Below, in pieces: positions 26,441-36,618 of a stretch of 64,000 bases of DNA (the stretch's first letter is position 1; every line of letters starts with the position of its first letter). Under the pieces are notes generated by a model. It saw only the letters and a program-made list of their open reading frames with translations, made no database searches and was not told the origin of the DNA. The DNA is from Agaribacillus sp965228415 (lineage in GTDB: Bacteria > Bacteroidota > Bacteroidia > Cytophagales > Cyclobacteriaceae). The position numbers and the translations under genes are program-made. The stretch lies in the NCBI GenBank assembly GCA_965228415.1, contig OZ245814.1, positions 4,526,001-4,590,000 of the forward strand, in the 5' to 3' direction.

Positions 26441-28861
26441 ATGTTTAAAAACTATTTTAAAATTGCTGTCCGAAATATGTTAGGTCAAAAGGCTTATAGC
26501 TTCATTAATATTGCCGGATTGGCTACGGGCATGGCGGCTTGTATTTTAATACTTCTATTTGTCCACGATGAATTAAGCTATGATGAATATCACGAAAAAT
26601 CGGATCGAATAGTAAGAGTCAGCAGAGCCTGGAAAAATATCGATGGCGAAACCAGCCTTCATTTAGGACACGTTGCCCCTCCATTTGCCCCTTTATTGAA
26701 AAACGATTTTGAAGGCATTGTACTCAATGCCGTGAGGTTTTTAAATTATAACGCCCTGATTGGTTACAAGGAAAAAAAGATACAGCAACGCCAATTTTAT
26801 TTTGTAGATCAGGATGTATTTGATGTTTTTTCCTGGAAAATGATCCAGGGTGACCCCAAGACTGCGCTGAAAGCCCCAAATTCATTGGTTATTACCCAAT
26901 CAACCGCAAAAAAATATTTTGGCGATGAGGATCCAATAGGCAAAGTGCTCAATTTTGAAAATCATCAGGCGGATATGAAAGTGACAGGGGTCATGGAAGA
27001 TATCCCACGCAATTCGCATTTTACGGCGGACTTTCTATGTTCATTCAAAACACTGGAAGATTTTTTTGGACTTGAGAATCTGATGAGCAATTGGGGCAGT
27101 AATAATTACAGCACCTATCTCTTGCTCCCAGAAGGTTACAACTACAAGGAATTACAGGCCCGATTGGGAGACTTCCTTAACTCACACTTAAACGCCGGCA
27201 GTGATGGTACGAAGCCGTCGGAATACAACGAACTGACCTTATGGCCTATTACCGACATTCATCTGTACTCCCATCTTGATTCCGAAATCGGTGAAAATGG
27301 AGACATTACCTACATTTATATTTTTACGATCATCGCATTTTTAACCCTTACGATAGCCTGCATAAATTTCATGAATCTTTCTACGGCCCGCTCAGTAAAA
27401 AGAGGCAAAGAGGTAGGTCTCCGAAAGGTGATGGGAGCGTTTAGAACTACGATTATTCGTCAGTTTTTGACAGAGTCAATTTTGTTTGCCGTAATAAGCC
27501 TGGTCTTGGCGGTGATGATCGTTTATTTAATGTTGCCTTGGTTTAACAACTTTGTGCAGAAGGAATTGTCCATCACGCAAAATGATAGTTTATTCATACT
27601 TTATCTACTCTCGGGAATTACCCTGTTTGTGGGATTAGCCGCGGGCAGTTATCCGGCATTGTTCCTTTCAAAATTCCAGCCTGTCAATATTTTAAAGGGA
27701 CCCAAAAAACCAAACAGAAATGGGTTTAATCTTCGTTCGATACTTGTCGTGATACAATTTTGTATTTCCACCGGATTAATCATTAGTGTCGGACTGATCC
27801 AGGATCAATTACAATATATGCGCACCAAGGCTTTGGGATTTAATAAAGATAATTTACTGGTGCTTCCCATGACTGATGAAATTTACAGCCAATACGAATC
27901 CGTCAGAGCGAGGTTACTGCAACAACCTGGTATCAACAGCGTTACCATGACCACCCGGGTTCCGTCCGGAAGGTTGCTGGATTCCGGTGGCGCAGCCGCT
28001 GAAGTAGATGGTGATATGAAAACAATCCAATTTCGCATTGCGGATGTTCATGTCGATCATGGTTTTCTAAGTTCCTTTGAAATTCCGCTTAAGGCCGGAC
28101 GAGATTTTGACGTAAACCTGGCCAGCGACTCAACTGAGGCATTTATATTAAATGAAGCCGCCGTAAAAGCGATCGGCTGGCAATCCAATAAAGAAGCCGT
28201 TGGCAAGGCATTTAAATACCGCCAAAGAGAAGGCAGGGTAATCGGTATCATGGAAGATTTTCACTTCGAATCGCTTCATCAGAGCATAGCGCCTATTGTA
28301 TTCTTTATCTCCAGCGGCAGGTCGCGTAGCATGGCGATGAGAGTTAACCCTGCCCACCGGGAAGAAACCCTGGCGTATCTAAAGGAGCAGTGGTCATATC
28401 TGAGGCCCGGCTTTCCATTCACACATTATTGGGTGGAAGATCGTCTCAATGAACAGTATGGGAATGAGGATCGCCTGGCCAATCTGATCCAATATTTTTC
28501 CGCTCTGGCTATATTTATCGCCGCATTGGGCCTTTTCGGGCTGGCCTCCTTTACGGCTGAGCAACGATTCAAGGAAATTGGGATACGGAAGGTGCTGGGT
28601 GCATCGGTCAGCCAAATTCTAATGTTGCTAACCAGGGGCTTCACATTGCTGGTGATTATCGCCTTTTTGATTGCTTGTCCCCTTACCTGGTATTTTATGG
28701 AAGATTGGCTCGGTAACTTTGCATACCAAACCAGCATATCGGTTGTTCCCTTTTTATGGGGCGGAGGGCTGGCGGTTTTGATGGCCTGGATAACCGTAGG
28801 TTATCAATCTGTCAAGGCCGCAAATTCAAATCCGGTGGATGCGCTGAAATATGAAGATTAA
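26441..28861 (+). CDS. FtsX/MacB-type ABC transporter permease (orphan)
   Basis: 806 aa. Begins FKNYFKIAVRNMLGQKAYSFINIAG, the standard start of Bacteroidota MacB-like permeases. A MacB periplasmic core follows, then FtsX helices (GKEVGLRKVMGA motif, about 328-340), a second periplasmic domain and a second FtsX unit (FKEIGIRKVLGAS near 710) ending PVDALKYED. Two FtsX units give eight membrane helices. No ATPase gene is adjacent. Terminator at 28868-28891. A paralogue lies at 51303. Confidence 0.92.
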   Translation: MFKNYFKIAVRNMLGQKAYSFINIAGLATGMAACILILLFVHDELSYDEYHEKSDRIVRVSRAWKNIDGETSLHLGHVAPPFAPLLKNDFEGIVLNAVRFLNYNALIGYKEKKIQQRQFYFVDQDVFDVFSWKMIQGDPKTALKAPNSLVITQSTAKKYFGDEDPIGKVLNFENHQADMKVTGVMEDIPRNSHFTADFLCSFKTLEDFFGLENLMSNWGSNNYSTYLLLPEGYNYKELQARLGDFLNSHLNAGSDGTKPSEYNELTLWPITDIHLYSHLDSEIGENGDITYIYIFTIIAFLTLTIACINFMNLSTARSVKRGKEVGLRKVMGAFRTTIIRQFLTESILFAVISLVLAVMIVYLMLPWFNNFVQKELSITQNDSLFILYLLSGITLFVGLAAGSYPALFLSKFQPVNILKGPKKPNRNGFNLRSILVVIQFCISTGLIISVGLIQDQLQYMRTKALGFNKDNLLVLPMTDEIYSQYESVRARLLQQPGINSVTMTTRVPSGRLLDSGGAAAEVDGDMKTIQFRIADVHVDHGFLSSFEIPLKAGRDFDVNLASDSTEAFILNEAAVKAIGWQSNKEAVGKAFKYRQREGRVIGIMEDFHFESLHQSIAPIVFFISSGRSRSMAMRVNPAHREETLAYLKEQWSYLRPGFPFTHYWVEDRLNEQYGNEDRLANLIQYFSALAIFIAALGLFGLASFTAEQRFKEIGIRKVLGASVSQILMLLTRGFTLLVIIAFLIACPLTWYFMEDWLGNFAYQTSISVVPFLWGGGLAVLMAWITVGYQSVKAANSNPVDALKYED

Positions 28862-28867
28862 AAAAGC

Positions 28868-28891
28868 AAAAGGGCTCGTAGGAGCCCTTTT
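28868..28891 (+). terminator. Intrinsic terminator after the permease
   Basis: AAAAGGGCTC (28868-28877), loop GTAG, GAGCCCTTTT (28882-28891), then TACTT. Perfect 10-bp stem, 7 bases after the stop. It may also serve the convergent TonB receptor. Confidence 0.88.
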
Positions 28892-28909
28892 ACTTACTGG
28901 TTATAATCG

Positions 28910-31813
28910 TTAAAGACTATAACTCAGAGACACGTTAAAACTTGTTCCTCGTCTGAAGGATTCGAATACGAAATCACCTTCAAAGTCATACTCTTTGAGG
29001 TATTCCATATTCAATATATTGTTGATCTTGATCCCTAAATTTAGATGCTCATTTAATTGCTTCGATGAAATAAAGTTTAGGGAAGGTCTTGGTTTCTCAT
29101 ATACATCCGGATCCAGGGCGTTGGTTACATAGGCTAATCGCTCACCGAAAATGTTGAATGATAGCGTATTTTCCCATTGCAACTCATCGCTGGTATGCGA
29201 TAATGCAAGATTAATAATATAGGGTGACTGACCCTGGAAAGGCCTGGTTTCATCAATATTTAATCTTCTGCCCTGCGCCTGTTCATTTCTAAGTACCTCC
29301 AACTCATCTTCTCCTTTATCCACTTTTGAATAAATCAAACTAAAGTTGGTTGACAATTTAAAATTTGTCAACGCCTCTGATATGAAATCAAGGTTTTTTC
29401 GGAATTCAAATTCAGCTCCCAAAACCAAGGCATTTTCAGAATTTATCGGTCTGATTTCCGGCGAACCTGCTCCGGGGGTTAGCTGGAATATGATTGGATT
29501 ATCAAAGTTCTTGTAATAAGCGCTTACGGCAAAAAGCTCTCCTGCTCTTGGAAATATTTCATAACGCAAATCAAAATTTTGTATCAAGGTTCTGGTCAAC
29601 TCCGGGTTACCCACAAAAATGGGATAGCCTATCGTGGCAGTTGAAGCAAAAGGAGAGATCTCTCTCATATTAGGCCTGGCGATAGTCTGACTGGCCGCTG
29701 CCCTCAAATTGGAGTTATCATCCAACTTCAAAATTCCATTGAGTGACGGCAATATATCTAACTTCGATATATCTCCTCTGGCCTCCGATAAATCCCTGCT
29801 CTCTGTGCTTAGCTGTGTGTTTTCTAGCCGGACACCCCCAATTACTTTAAATTTTGATGAAAGATTATAAACACCCATTATATATCCGGCCGTTATTATT
29901 TCTTCACCGTCATAGGAGTTTTTCAACTGTGACAGGTCGGTATAAATATTTCCAAAGCCATATCTACCAGTACCTGTACTTTCAGGATTATTTACTACGC
30001 CCGCATTGGTGGGAGAAAAGAACCGCTCCAATTCACTATCATTAGTAATTTCTCCAAAGTTAAAGTAGTCAGGATTTAAACTATTTTCAATCTGCTGGAT
30101 CAGACTGTAAAAATATTCTGTGAACTCTCTTTGTTTATTAGAATAGAAACCACCAAATTTTAACTGATTATCATTTTCTTTTGAAAGTTCAACCGTAACG
30201 TCAATTTTTCCATTGATTTGACTGTCATCCAGATCCCGGTAAAAATGAGAAGGCAAAATACCAATTTCTGATTGGTTAAGAATATAGCTTAAGTTTCCAT
30301 TTTCCAGTGTGTTGCCACCAAAAGCAAATATTCTTGAATCAGGCTCCAGCTGATTGGATAAAACATATCCCGCCAACCAATCAATTTTAATAGGTGTGTT
30401 TTCACCGAAATAATGTTTACCGGAAAGCTGGTTATTTAACAATCCCCTTTCTTTCCACAATACCCCTCTGGTATCGAATCTATCGTAAGAGGTTTGCAAC
30501 CAGAAACCCACGTTTCTTTGATAAGCAGACTCTCCATCATGGTTATACAAACTCGTGAATTTCAATTCATGATTGTTGGATAATTGCAACGATAAACTTA
30601 ACAACCCGCCTATCTTGGTATTAATTTGGCTACGCGTTTCATTAAAATTCTGGATGGTTCTCAGGTTTCCGCTATTATCTTCATAAAATCCCGTGGTACC
30701 ATCATCATAAAAACTATAATTCTTGTTGAACACCACACCGAAATTATAGCCAAATCGCTTTCCGAAAACCTCGGAGCTATTACCTGTGGAAAGGTTAAAG
30801 CCGTAATTTAGTGGCGTACTTATGTGTTTGGGTGTAAAAGGATTATCAAATGATCTGGCCGTTCTGTCAGCAAGATCTCTTTCAATTACATTTTCAGGGC
30901 TTCTACCAACAATCACCAGGTCATCTATACCTCTTAAATCGGTTCGTCTGACCAAACCTGGTCTATCCCGGGTTCCATTATCATATCCCAACCAATCCAA
31001 CGCTCCATCGGCGCCGTCGGTAAAAAAACCATCTCTCAACGAAGATTGTGTATTATAGGTAGTTGTCAAACCAACATTGAAATAAAATTCATCCGGCAAG
31101 GATTTAGTCGTCACATCGACTTTACCTCCTGTAAAACTTCCCGGCTGATCTGGTGTGAAAGTTTTAACCGTTACCAAATTTTCAATCATGTTTGAAGGAA
31201 TAAGATCCATGTTTGAGCTGTTTCGATATGGATCTGAGCTTGGTAAAACAACGCCATTCATTTGAGTGACAGAATAGCGGTCGCCCAATCCTCTCATCAC
31301 TACGTATTTGCCATCCTCGATAGAAGCTCCTGTAACCTGCTTGACAGATTCCGCAGCATTGGATACGCCCAATCGCCCAATTTCCTCAGAAGAAATTCCA
31401 TCCTGTACGGCAAAAGATTTTTTCTGAAGGGACAGCAAGGCTACTTCGTTGTTGTCAATTCTCTCGGCGGTTACAACCACTTCTTCCAGTTGATCAGTGT
31501 CAGGCGAAAGAGAAATATTGATTACAGTATTCTCTCCATCCTTGACTTCTACATTTTGAATGATTTGTTTTTGATAGGAAACATAAGATATCTCCAGCGT
31601 ATAACTGCCGGCAGGGATTCCTTTGATTTGATAGTTACCATAGATATCGGTAACGGCTCCTTTTTCATTTGCTCCGATATAGGCAGTTGCTCCTATTAAT
31701 TCTTCGCCAGTTTCTTTGTCAACAATCTTACCGGAAACGGAGCCTTCCTGGGCAAAAGTCACTATGATTAAACCCAGGAGAAGGGTAATCGTAAAAATAA
31801 ATTTTTTTAACAT
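28910..31813 (-). CDS. TonB-dependent outer-membrane receptor
   Basis: About 967 aa. Signal peptide (MLKKFIFTITLLLGLIIVTFAQ), CarboxypepD_reg-like domain (SGKIVDKETGEELIGATAYI to about residue 100), TonB plug (VTGASIEDGKYVVMRGLGDRY), then a 22-strand-type barrel ending RGTSFNVSLSYSL. I chose ATG 31813 because the TTG at 31840 lies inside a TAGCTTTG -7 box (31838-31845) and the hydrophobic signal follows ATG directly. No SusD gene is next to it; the neighbour is an Ig/beta-helix lipoprotein, so the substrate is unknown. Confidence 0.92.
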   Translation of the reverse strand: MLKKFIFTITLLLGLIIVTFAQEGSVSGKIVDKETGEELIGATAYIGANEKGAVTDIYGNYQIKGIPAGSYTLEISYVSYQKQIIQNVEVKDGENTVINISLSPDTDQLEEVVVTAERIDNNEVALLSLQKKSFAVQDGISSEEIGRLGVSNAAESVKQVTGASIEDGKYVVMRGLGDRYSVTQMNGVVLPSSDPYRNSSNMDLIPSNMIENLVTVKTFTPDQPGSFTGGKVDVTTKSLPDEFYFNVGLTTTYNTQSSLRDGFFTDGADGALDWLGYDNGTRDRPGLVRRTDLRGIDDLVIVGRSPENVIERDLADRTARSFDNPFTPKHISTPLNYGFNLSTGNSSEVFGKRFGYNFGVVFNKNYSFYDDGTTGFYEDNSGNLRTIQNFNETRSQINTKIGGLLSLSLQLSNNHELKFTSLYNHDGESAYQRNVGFWLQTSYDRFDTRGVLWKERGLLNNQLSGKHYFGENTPIKIDWLAGYVLSNQLEPDSRIFAFGGNTLENGNLSYILNQSEIGILPSHFYRDLDDSQINGKIDVTVELSKENDNQLKFGGFYSNKQREFTEYFYSLIQQIENSLNPDYFNFGEITNDSELERFFSPTNAGVVNNPESTGTGRYGFGNIYTDLSQLKNSYDGEEIITAGYIMGVYNLSSKFKVIGGVRLENTQLSTESRDLSEARGDISKLDILPSLNGILKLDDNSNLRAAASQTIARPNMREISPFASTATIGYPIFVGNPELTRTLIQNFDLRYEIFPRAGELFAVSAYYKNFDNPIIFQLTPGAGSPEIRPINSENALVLGAEFEFRKNLDFISEALTNFKLSTNFSLIYSKVDKGEDELEVLRNEQAQGRRLNIDETRPFQGQSPYIINLALSHTSDELQWENTLSFNIFGERLAYVTNALDPDVYEKPRPSLNFISSKQLNEHLNLGIKINNILNMEYLKEYDFEGDFVFESFRRGTSFNVSLSYSL

Positions 31814-31837
31814 GTCTCTTATTAAATGAAATTTCGG

Positions 31838-31845
31838 CAAAGCTA
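31838..31845 (-). promoter_or_regulatory. -7 box (TAGCTTTG) of the TonB receptor
   Basis: A perfect TAnnTTTG 25 bases upstream of ATG 31813. Its position excludes the TTG at 31840 as start. Confidence 0.5.
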
Positions 31846-32029
31846 GTTTTGAAATATTAATCGTTAATTAATGCAATGTGAACTTTGTGTTAAGAAATTA
31901 GCGGCTGTTTCGATTCCACAGATGGCCTAGAAACACAATTCAGTGCCTTGGACAGGATATGAAGGTGAAATGCATTAATAATTAATGTATTGATTCTCTC
32001 AGGGTTAAGCTCATTACATCATAAAAAAA

Positions 32030-32051
32030 GCTCCGGCATGAGTGCCGGAGC
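32030..32051 (-). terminator. Intrinsic terminator after the lipoprotein gene
   Basis: GCTCCGGCA (32030-32038), loop of 4, TGCCGGAGC (32043-32051); on the minus strand seven T follow. It separates the lipoprotein from the TonB receptor, so the two are separate transcripts. Confidence 0.9.
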
Positions 32052-32096
32052 CTGTATATTGTTATCACAATGTTATCAATAACATTATTTAGTTTC

Positions 32097-34160
32097 CTAA
32101 TTAGCCAGGTAGCCAAATTTAGCCAACGTTGACCAGCCAGATAACCAGGTGTCTGAAGCTGAAGGATCAAATGCACCCCGGTAATTGGTAGTTTCCATTC
32201 CAAAGGTAGTAGGGTCTGTAACATCTCCATCAGCTGCAGATGGCCGTGGATCAAGACCACCATCAGTCTCTCTTGATATACCGGTTAAGACTGCATTGAC
32301 CTCAATTTTATTTGTATTGTCAGTAAGTTCTGCTACTACATCGGCTGTTTCCCCTTTATAAAGGGTGTTGTCATCGTCGTCTTTTTCAGAATGTGCTTTT
32401 ACCATAGAAGCAACACCTACACCATCATCATAACCCGCAAACTGGGCCCAGGTATTGTTCAATATTTCTAACTGGAAACCATTGTTAGCCGTGCCGATAT
32501 TAGCATAGGCATCCAATGTCTCGTCAACGTCGTAGTTGCCGCTTTGAGGAACTGACTCTGATTTTAGGTCTTCCACGGTGATGGCAACACCAGGAAAATC
32601 TTCGAAAATAGAGTTCATCACTTTTCCGGCAAAGTTTTCCCTCAACAACAATGCTCTGTCCCTTCCGCCATCAGGAGCATTCTGACCGGGGCCTACAGCC
32701 GTCCAGTTTGAAATATTAGGTGCCGAGAATAGAGAAGCATCATCGGGAGAAGCACCGTCCCACTCACCGGCGTGATCGTAGGCATCACTGGAAGTTCCAG
32801 GCAACATTAAAGAGAATAGATATTGTCCTGTTCCTCTCCAGCCTAGATCGAAATCAAAATCGTCGTCTGTAGAAAAGGCAACACTAACGTGTTTGATATT
32901 GACAGTACCACCAAATATTTCAATCCCATCGTCAGCACTACTAAATATGTCTATATAGTCGATCACGGTACCACTACCAACACCGCCAAGGGTTAATCCC
33001 TGCAATTCGCTACCAGGCTCAAAGCCGATACCTGAATATCTAATAGAGAGATATTTAAGTACTCCTGAGTTGTCATTTGCAGTGGCACCACCATAGGATC
33101 CTCTGGGTTCGCCAGAGTCAATACCTTCAATCTGGATACCTGAAGTAGCACCTTTTTTCTCTGCCGGCGCATCTCCCAGTACAATTAATCCTCCCCACTG
33201 ACCATTGTCAGTCGGCAATAAGGTGCCTCCTTCAAGATCGTCTAATTCAGCGGTAAATATGATAGGTTCGGTAGCAGTACCTTCAGCCATTATTTTGGCA
33301 CCCTTGGTAATAAACAACGCAGAGGTATTATCGCTTCCATTGGTCGGCGTTTTCTTGAACTTGATAATAGTACCTTCTTCAATGTTTAACACACCACCAG
33401 ACTCAACGTAGATAAGGCCATCTAACAAATATGCCTTGGTCTTTACCCAATCGTAAGTACCGGTTTGTAAATCATCGTCAGTAATAACGGTGAAGTCTAC
33501 AGTCAGTTCATGTGTTACAGAGGCAGTTTGTCCGTCACTATCCTCCACAGTGAACTCAAAAGTGATCACCTTACCTGCTTCATCAACAGAAGGCACATAA
33601 TTGAAATTGTAAGTTGCAGATGTTTCACCGGTATAGTTTACTACATCGCCAAAAGCCTCGCCATTTTTAGTGATGGTAAGCGATTTCAGACCATCTTCAG
33701 CCGTCAATGCTGCGGCTACGGGGCCTAAATTGTCGCCAGCTTCAACGTTGGCGGTAGCTGGAATGTCAGCGATAGCTGGTACGGCGCTTTCAGAGATAGT
33801 AACCGTCATAGAGGTAGATCCGGTCAAATCGTTTTGGTCAGTAACCGTAAAGTTGATTGTTTCTGTACCAGCTGTCGAACCAGCGGTATAGGTTACCACA
33901 ACATCACCGGTTAAAGCGCTGGCTGCCGGTGAACTTTTTACTGTAGCTCCGGTTGGAGTAACTGATGCAGACTTAAAGCCTCCCGGTGCCTGAATGTTAA
34001 AAGTTACGTCAACACTTTGACCTACTTGCACGGTTACATCCGAAGGTTTGGTGACGGCCGGGGCAGCGGGAAGTGGCCCATCATCGTCATCCGCGCAGGA
34101 AGATATAAATATTAAGCCCATTAATCCCAACAGACCAAATAAGTAAGTTAATTTTTTCAT
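32097..34160 (-). CDS. Lipoprotein with two Ig-like repeats and a beta-helix domain
   Basis: 687 aa. Lipobox FISSC (about residue 22) followed by an acidic DDDD stretch that often accompanies surface lipoproteins in this phylum. Two related Ig/cadherin-like repeats (about 38-125 and 130-225; both end TINFTV/ITFEFTV plus D-Q/G) precede a large right-handed beta-helix-like region from IYVESGGVLNIEEGTIIKF onward (GVGSGTVIDYIDIFSSADDGIEIFGG). The N-terminal repeats and anchor suggest a surface binding protein working with the TonB receptor next door, but that partnership is inferred. I know no function for this architecture. Confidence 0.85.
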   Translation of the reverse strand: MKKLTYLFGLLGLMGLIFISSCADDDDGPLPAAPAVTKPSDVTVQVGQSVDVTFNIQAPGGFKSASVTPTGATVKSSPAASALTGDVVVTYTAGSTAGTETINFTVTDQNDLTGSTSMTVTISESAVPAIADIPATANVEAGDNLGPVAAALTAEDGLKSLTITKNGEAFGDVVNYTGETSATYNFNYVPSVDEAGKVITFEFTVEDSDGQTASVTHELTVDFTVITDDDLQTGTYDWVKTKAYLLDGLIYVESGGVLNIEEGTIIKFKKTPTNGSDNTSALFITKGAKIMAEGTATEPIIFTAELDDLEGGTLLPTDNGQWGGLIVLGDAPAEKKGATSGIQIEGIDSGEPRGSYGGATANDNSGVLKYLSIRYSGIGFEPGSELQGLTLGGVGSGTVIDYIDIFSSADDGIEIFGGTVNIKHVSVAFSTDDDFDFDLGWRGTGQYLFSLMLPGTSSDAYDHAGEWDGASPDDASLFSAPNISNWTAVGPGQNAPDGGRDRALLLRENFAGKVMNSIFEDFPGVAITVEDLKSESVPQSGNYDVDETLDAYANIGTANNGFQLEILNNTWAQFAGYDDGVGVASMVKAHSEKDDDDNTLYKGETADVVAELTDNTNKIEVNAVLTGISRETDGGLDPRPSAADGDVTDPTTFGMETTNYRGAFDPSASDTWLSGWSTLAKFGYLAN

Positions 34161-34594
34161 GCCAAAATTTAGATTTTAGTTTTTAAGTGTAATAATTGCG
34201 TTACAAAGTTGTGGATTGAATATTAATGGGGAGTCTCGGAATTGTTAAGAATATGTTAAGCTTAAATGAAGGTCAAATTTTCGAGATAACATAAATTTAA
34301 CACCCTTCGAAAAAGGATCCGACCCAATCTGATGGGACATCAGTGTTAAAGCTGATTTTTCTGAAACTTCAGAATCGATCACTTTTTTTTGGTGTCAGCA
34401 TGGTGGTATTTTTGTACCGGTCCTGAGAAATCACTTAAAATAATAGGTTGTAAAACCGGGTTAAAAGCGGCGCAAACCTGGGAAAAACAATCAAGTTATA
34501 TCAAAAATAGGTCTACAGACCACGGATCCATGGCGTACGTAAATTTAGCTTCAAGTGGTTGGTAACACTTTTTTAAGGAACGTTATTAAACCAA
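34161..34594. other. Gene-free stretch upstream of the lipoprotein gene
   Basis: No gene. A 6-bp inverted repeat TTCTGA / TCAGAA (34359-34364 / 34369-34374) and TAAATTTTG just before ATG 34160, one base off the -7 consensus, are all that I see. Confidence 0.4.
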
Positions 34595-35593
34595 TCACAC
34601 GTTAATAGGTATTTTTTTAAGAAGTGACTCAATAATGTCATGGGTAGTAATCCCATCCGCTTCCGCCTCATAATTGAGTATTATTCTATGATTGAGCACG
34701 TCTGGCGCGATTTCTTTAATATCTTCAGGCAATACATAGTCCCGGCCGTCAAAAAAAGCAAGGGCTTTGGCCGCCAGATTTAAATTAATGCTCGCCCTGG
34801 GAGATGCGCCGAATTGAATAAAACCTGCCTCATGACTCATGCCATAATCAGCGGGCTTCCTGGATGCAAATACCAGCTCGATAATGTATTTTTCCAAGGA
34901 TTCGGAGATGGCCACCTGGTTTATTTCCTGTCTGATAGCAAAAATATCTTCTTTGGATAAAATGGTGCCGGCCTCACTATTAAAACTCATATCCGACATG
35001 CGCCGCATTACTTCCAGCTCTTCTTCTTTGGACGGATAATCTACATGCACCTTCAGCATAAACCTGTCAACCTGCGCTTCCGGTAACGGATAAGTACCTT
35101 CCTGATCGACAGGATTCTGAGTAGCCATTACCAAAAACGGCCTGTCCAGCTGGTAAGTGTTCTCTCCAATGGTCACCTGCTTTTCCTGCATTGCCTCAAG
35201 CAATGCCGATTGAACTTTGGCCGGAGAACGGTTGACCTCATCCGCTAAAATCATATTGGCAAATATTGGTCCCTTCTTCACCTCAAATTGTGACAATTTT
35301 TGGTTATAGATCATGGTGCCAATTAAATCTGCCGGCAACAGGTCCGGTGTAAATTGAAGTCGGTGAAAATCAAGATGTAAAACCTTGGCCAGCGTATTGA
35401 CCGTTAGTGTTTTGGCCAGCCCGGGCACCCCCTCCAACAATATATGGCCCTGGGTAAACAAGCCTACCAGTAGACGATTGATCATGTATTCCTGGCCTAC
35501 CACCACCTTGCCGACCTCCTCGAATACCTTTTTGATTTTATCCTGGTGCTCTTTTTTCAAGTCCTGGCTGCCTGCCATAATTGGTTCTTCCAT
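34595..35593 (-). CDS. MoxR-family AAA ATPase
   Basis: 332 aa from ATG 35593 (a preceding TTG codon is not needed). Walker A GVPGLAKT (55-62), Walker B ANMILADEVNR, sensor 1 VMATQNP, and the MoxR sequence TYPLPEAQVDRFMLKV. MoxR ATPases act as chaperones, usually with VWA and DUF58 proteins encoded directly downstream. Here neither is present; the next gene on the strand is the unrelated lipoprotein 430 bases away. Confidence 0.92.
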   Translation of the reverse strand: MEEPIMAGSQDLKKEHQDKIKKVFEEVGKVVVGQEYMINRLLVGLFTQGHILLEGVPGLAKTLTVNTLAKVLHLDFHRLQFTPDLLPADLIGTMIYNQKLSQFEVKKGPIFANMILADEVNRSPAKVQSALLEAMQEKQVTIGENTYQLDRPFLVMATQNPVDQEGTYPLPEAQVDRFMLKVHVDYPSKEEELEVMRRMSDMSFNSEAGTILSKEDIFAIRQEINQVAISESLEKYIIELVFASRKPADYGMSHEAGFIQFGASPRASINLNLAAKALAFFDGRDYVLPEDIKEIAPDVLNHRIILNYEAEADGITTHDIIESLLKKIPINV

Positions 35594-36618
35594 CAATTTT
35601 TCCGGTTTAATGAATATTTCGAAAACGTAAATCTATAAAATTAATTATTTATAAGAATGGCTATCCGGTGTTTGCCGGCCGGAATAATGAGGAGAATTGG
35701 CATTTTTAACAATATTTAACAGAATCAGGCAGGTTTCAAAGCGGCCGTTAAAAGCGGTTTATTGAGATGACACCAACGGTGCTTATAGGTGTTAGGTGTA
35801 GCAAGGCATGAGGAGAGACGGAATTAAAAAAACGAAGGGCCTCGCAACAGACTTCCCCGAATCGCGTAAATGAAAAAAGGAGCCTAATGGCTCCCTCTTT
35901 CAAACTGTAAAAAACTAACCCTAAATTTAACCTATATTACCTTATTAACTTTGCAAACAAATGTTGTTGACTTTTAAATCTTTAACTATTTGTTTGTCTT
36001 AATGACATTTCAAAGATGGGGGCTTTTGAAGGAAATTTGAAATGCAACTATAGGCTTTTCTTACATTCGTAATTTATCTTCTTTTTATCTAGTTTCAGAC
36101 CCGTCTGCCCTGGCAAAAAGCGCCGTCACATCTGGGTTTTAGACCAGGCAAACAATCATTTATCGGCGCATACGGCCGCTAATAGCCGGTTTTCAATTAT
36201 TTTCAAAAAATTTTTTAGGGCACTGTTTAAAGAACTAATAGATTTAGGGATTATTAAATCTTTGATAATGAAGATTTTATATTTTGCCAACATATCACAT
36301 CGGCGTAGATGAAATATTAAATTTTGTAAAAAAAAAATTGGCGGAAATTTGCGTGAAATTCAGTCGTTTTCACCTGCCCTCCATCCTGTTTTCGGAAAAG
36401 GCAGTTCCCATTTCAATGCGAAAAATATATTTTGTGCCTCTTTGGAAATATAGCACCGATTATTTTTCTAAATTTGCCGGTAAGGAATTTATTGTGAAAT
36501 CGTAGTCAAACCGTAAAAGATGAAATCGATATACCTGAAAGAATTGTAATGACTTAAAGTAATGAGTGTATCAGGTATTATATGATTCCATCTGACTAAA
36601 AAAACAAACTATAAACAG
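35594..36618. other. Gene-free 1-kb stretch with an orphan terminator
   Basis: No convincing protein gene over about 1 kb, the longest such stretch here. The 73-codon plus-strand ORF at 36284 has no recognisable features. It contains an intrinsic terminator reading on the minus strand (35873-35894) although no minus-strand gene ends there, and an AT-rich inverted repeat AGATTTA / TAAATCT around 36240-36261. Confidence 0.5.
35873..35894 (-). terminator. Orphan intrinsic terminator
   Basis: GGAGCC (35879-35884), loop of 4, GGCTCC (35889-35894); on the minus strand TTTTTT follows. The T-rich purine/pyrimidine context upstream (TTTGAAAGAG) is typical. Its transcript must start within the gene-free DNA to the right. 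Confidence 0.7.

Noticed and set aside
36284..36505. 73-codon plus-strand ORF before fumC
   Set aside because: Random-looking composition, no support from neighbours.
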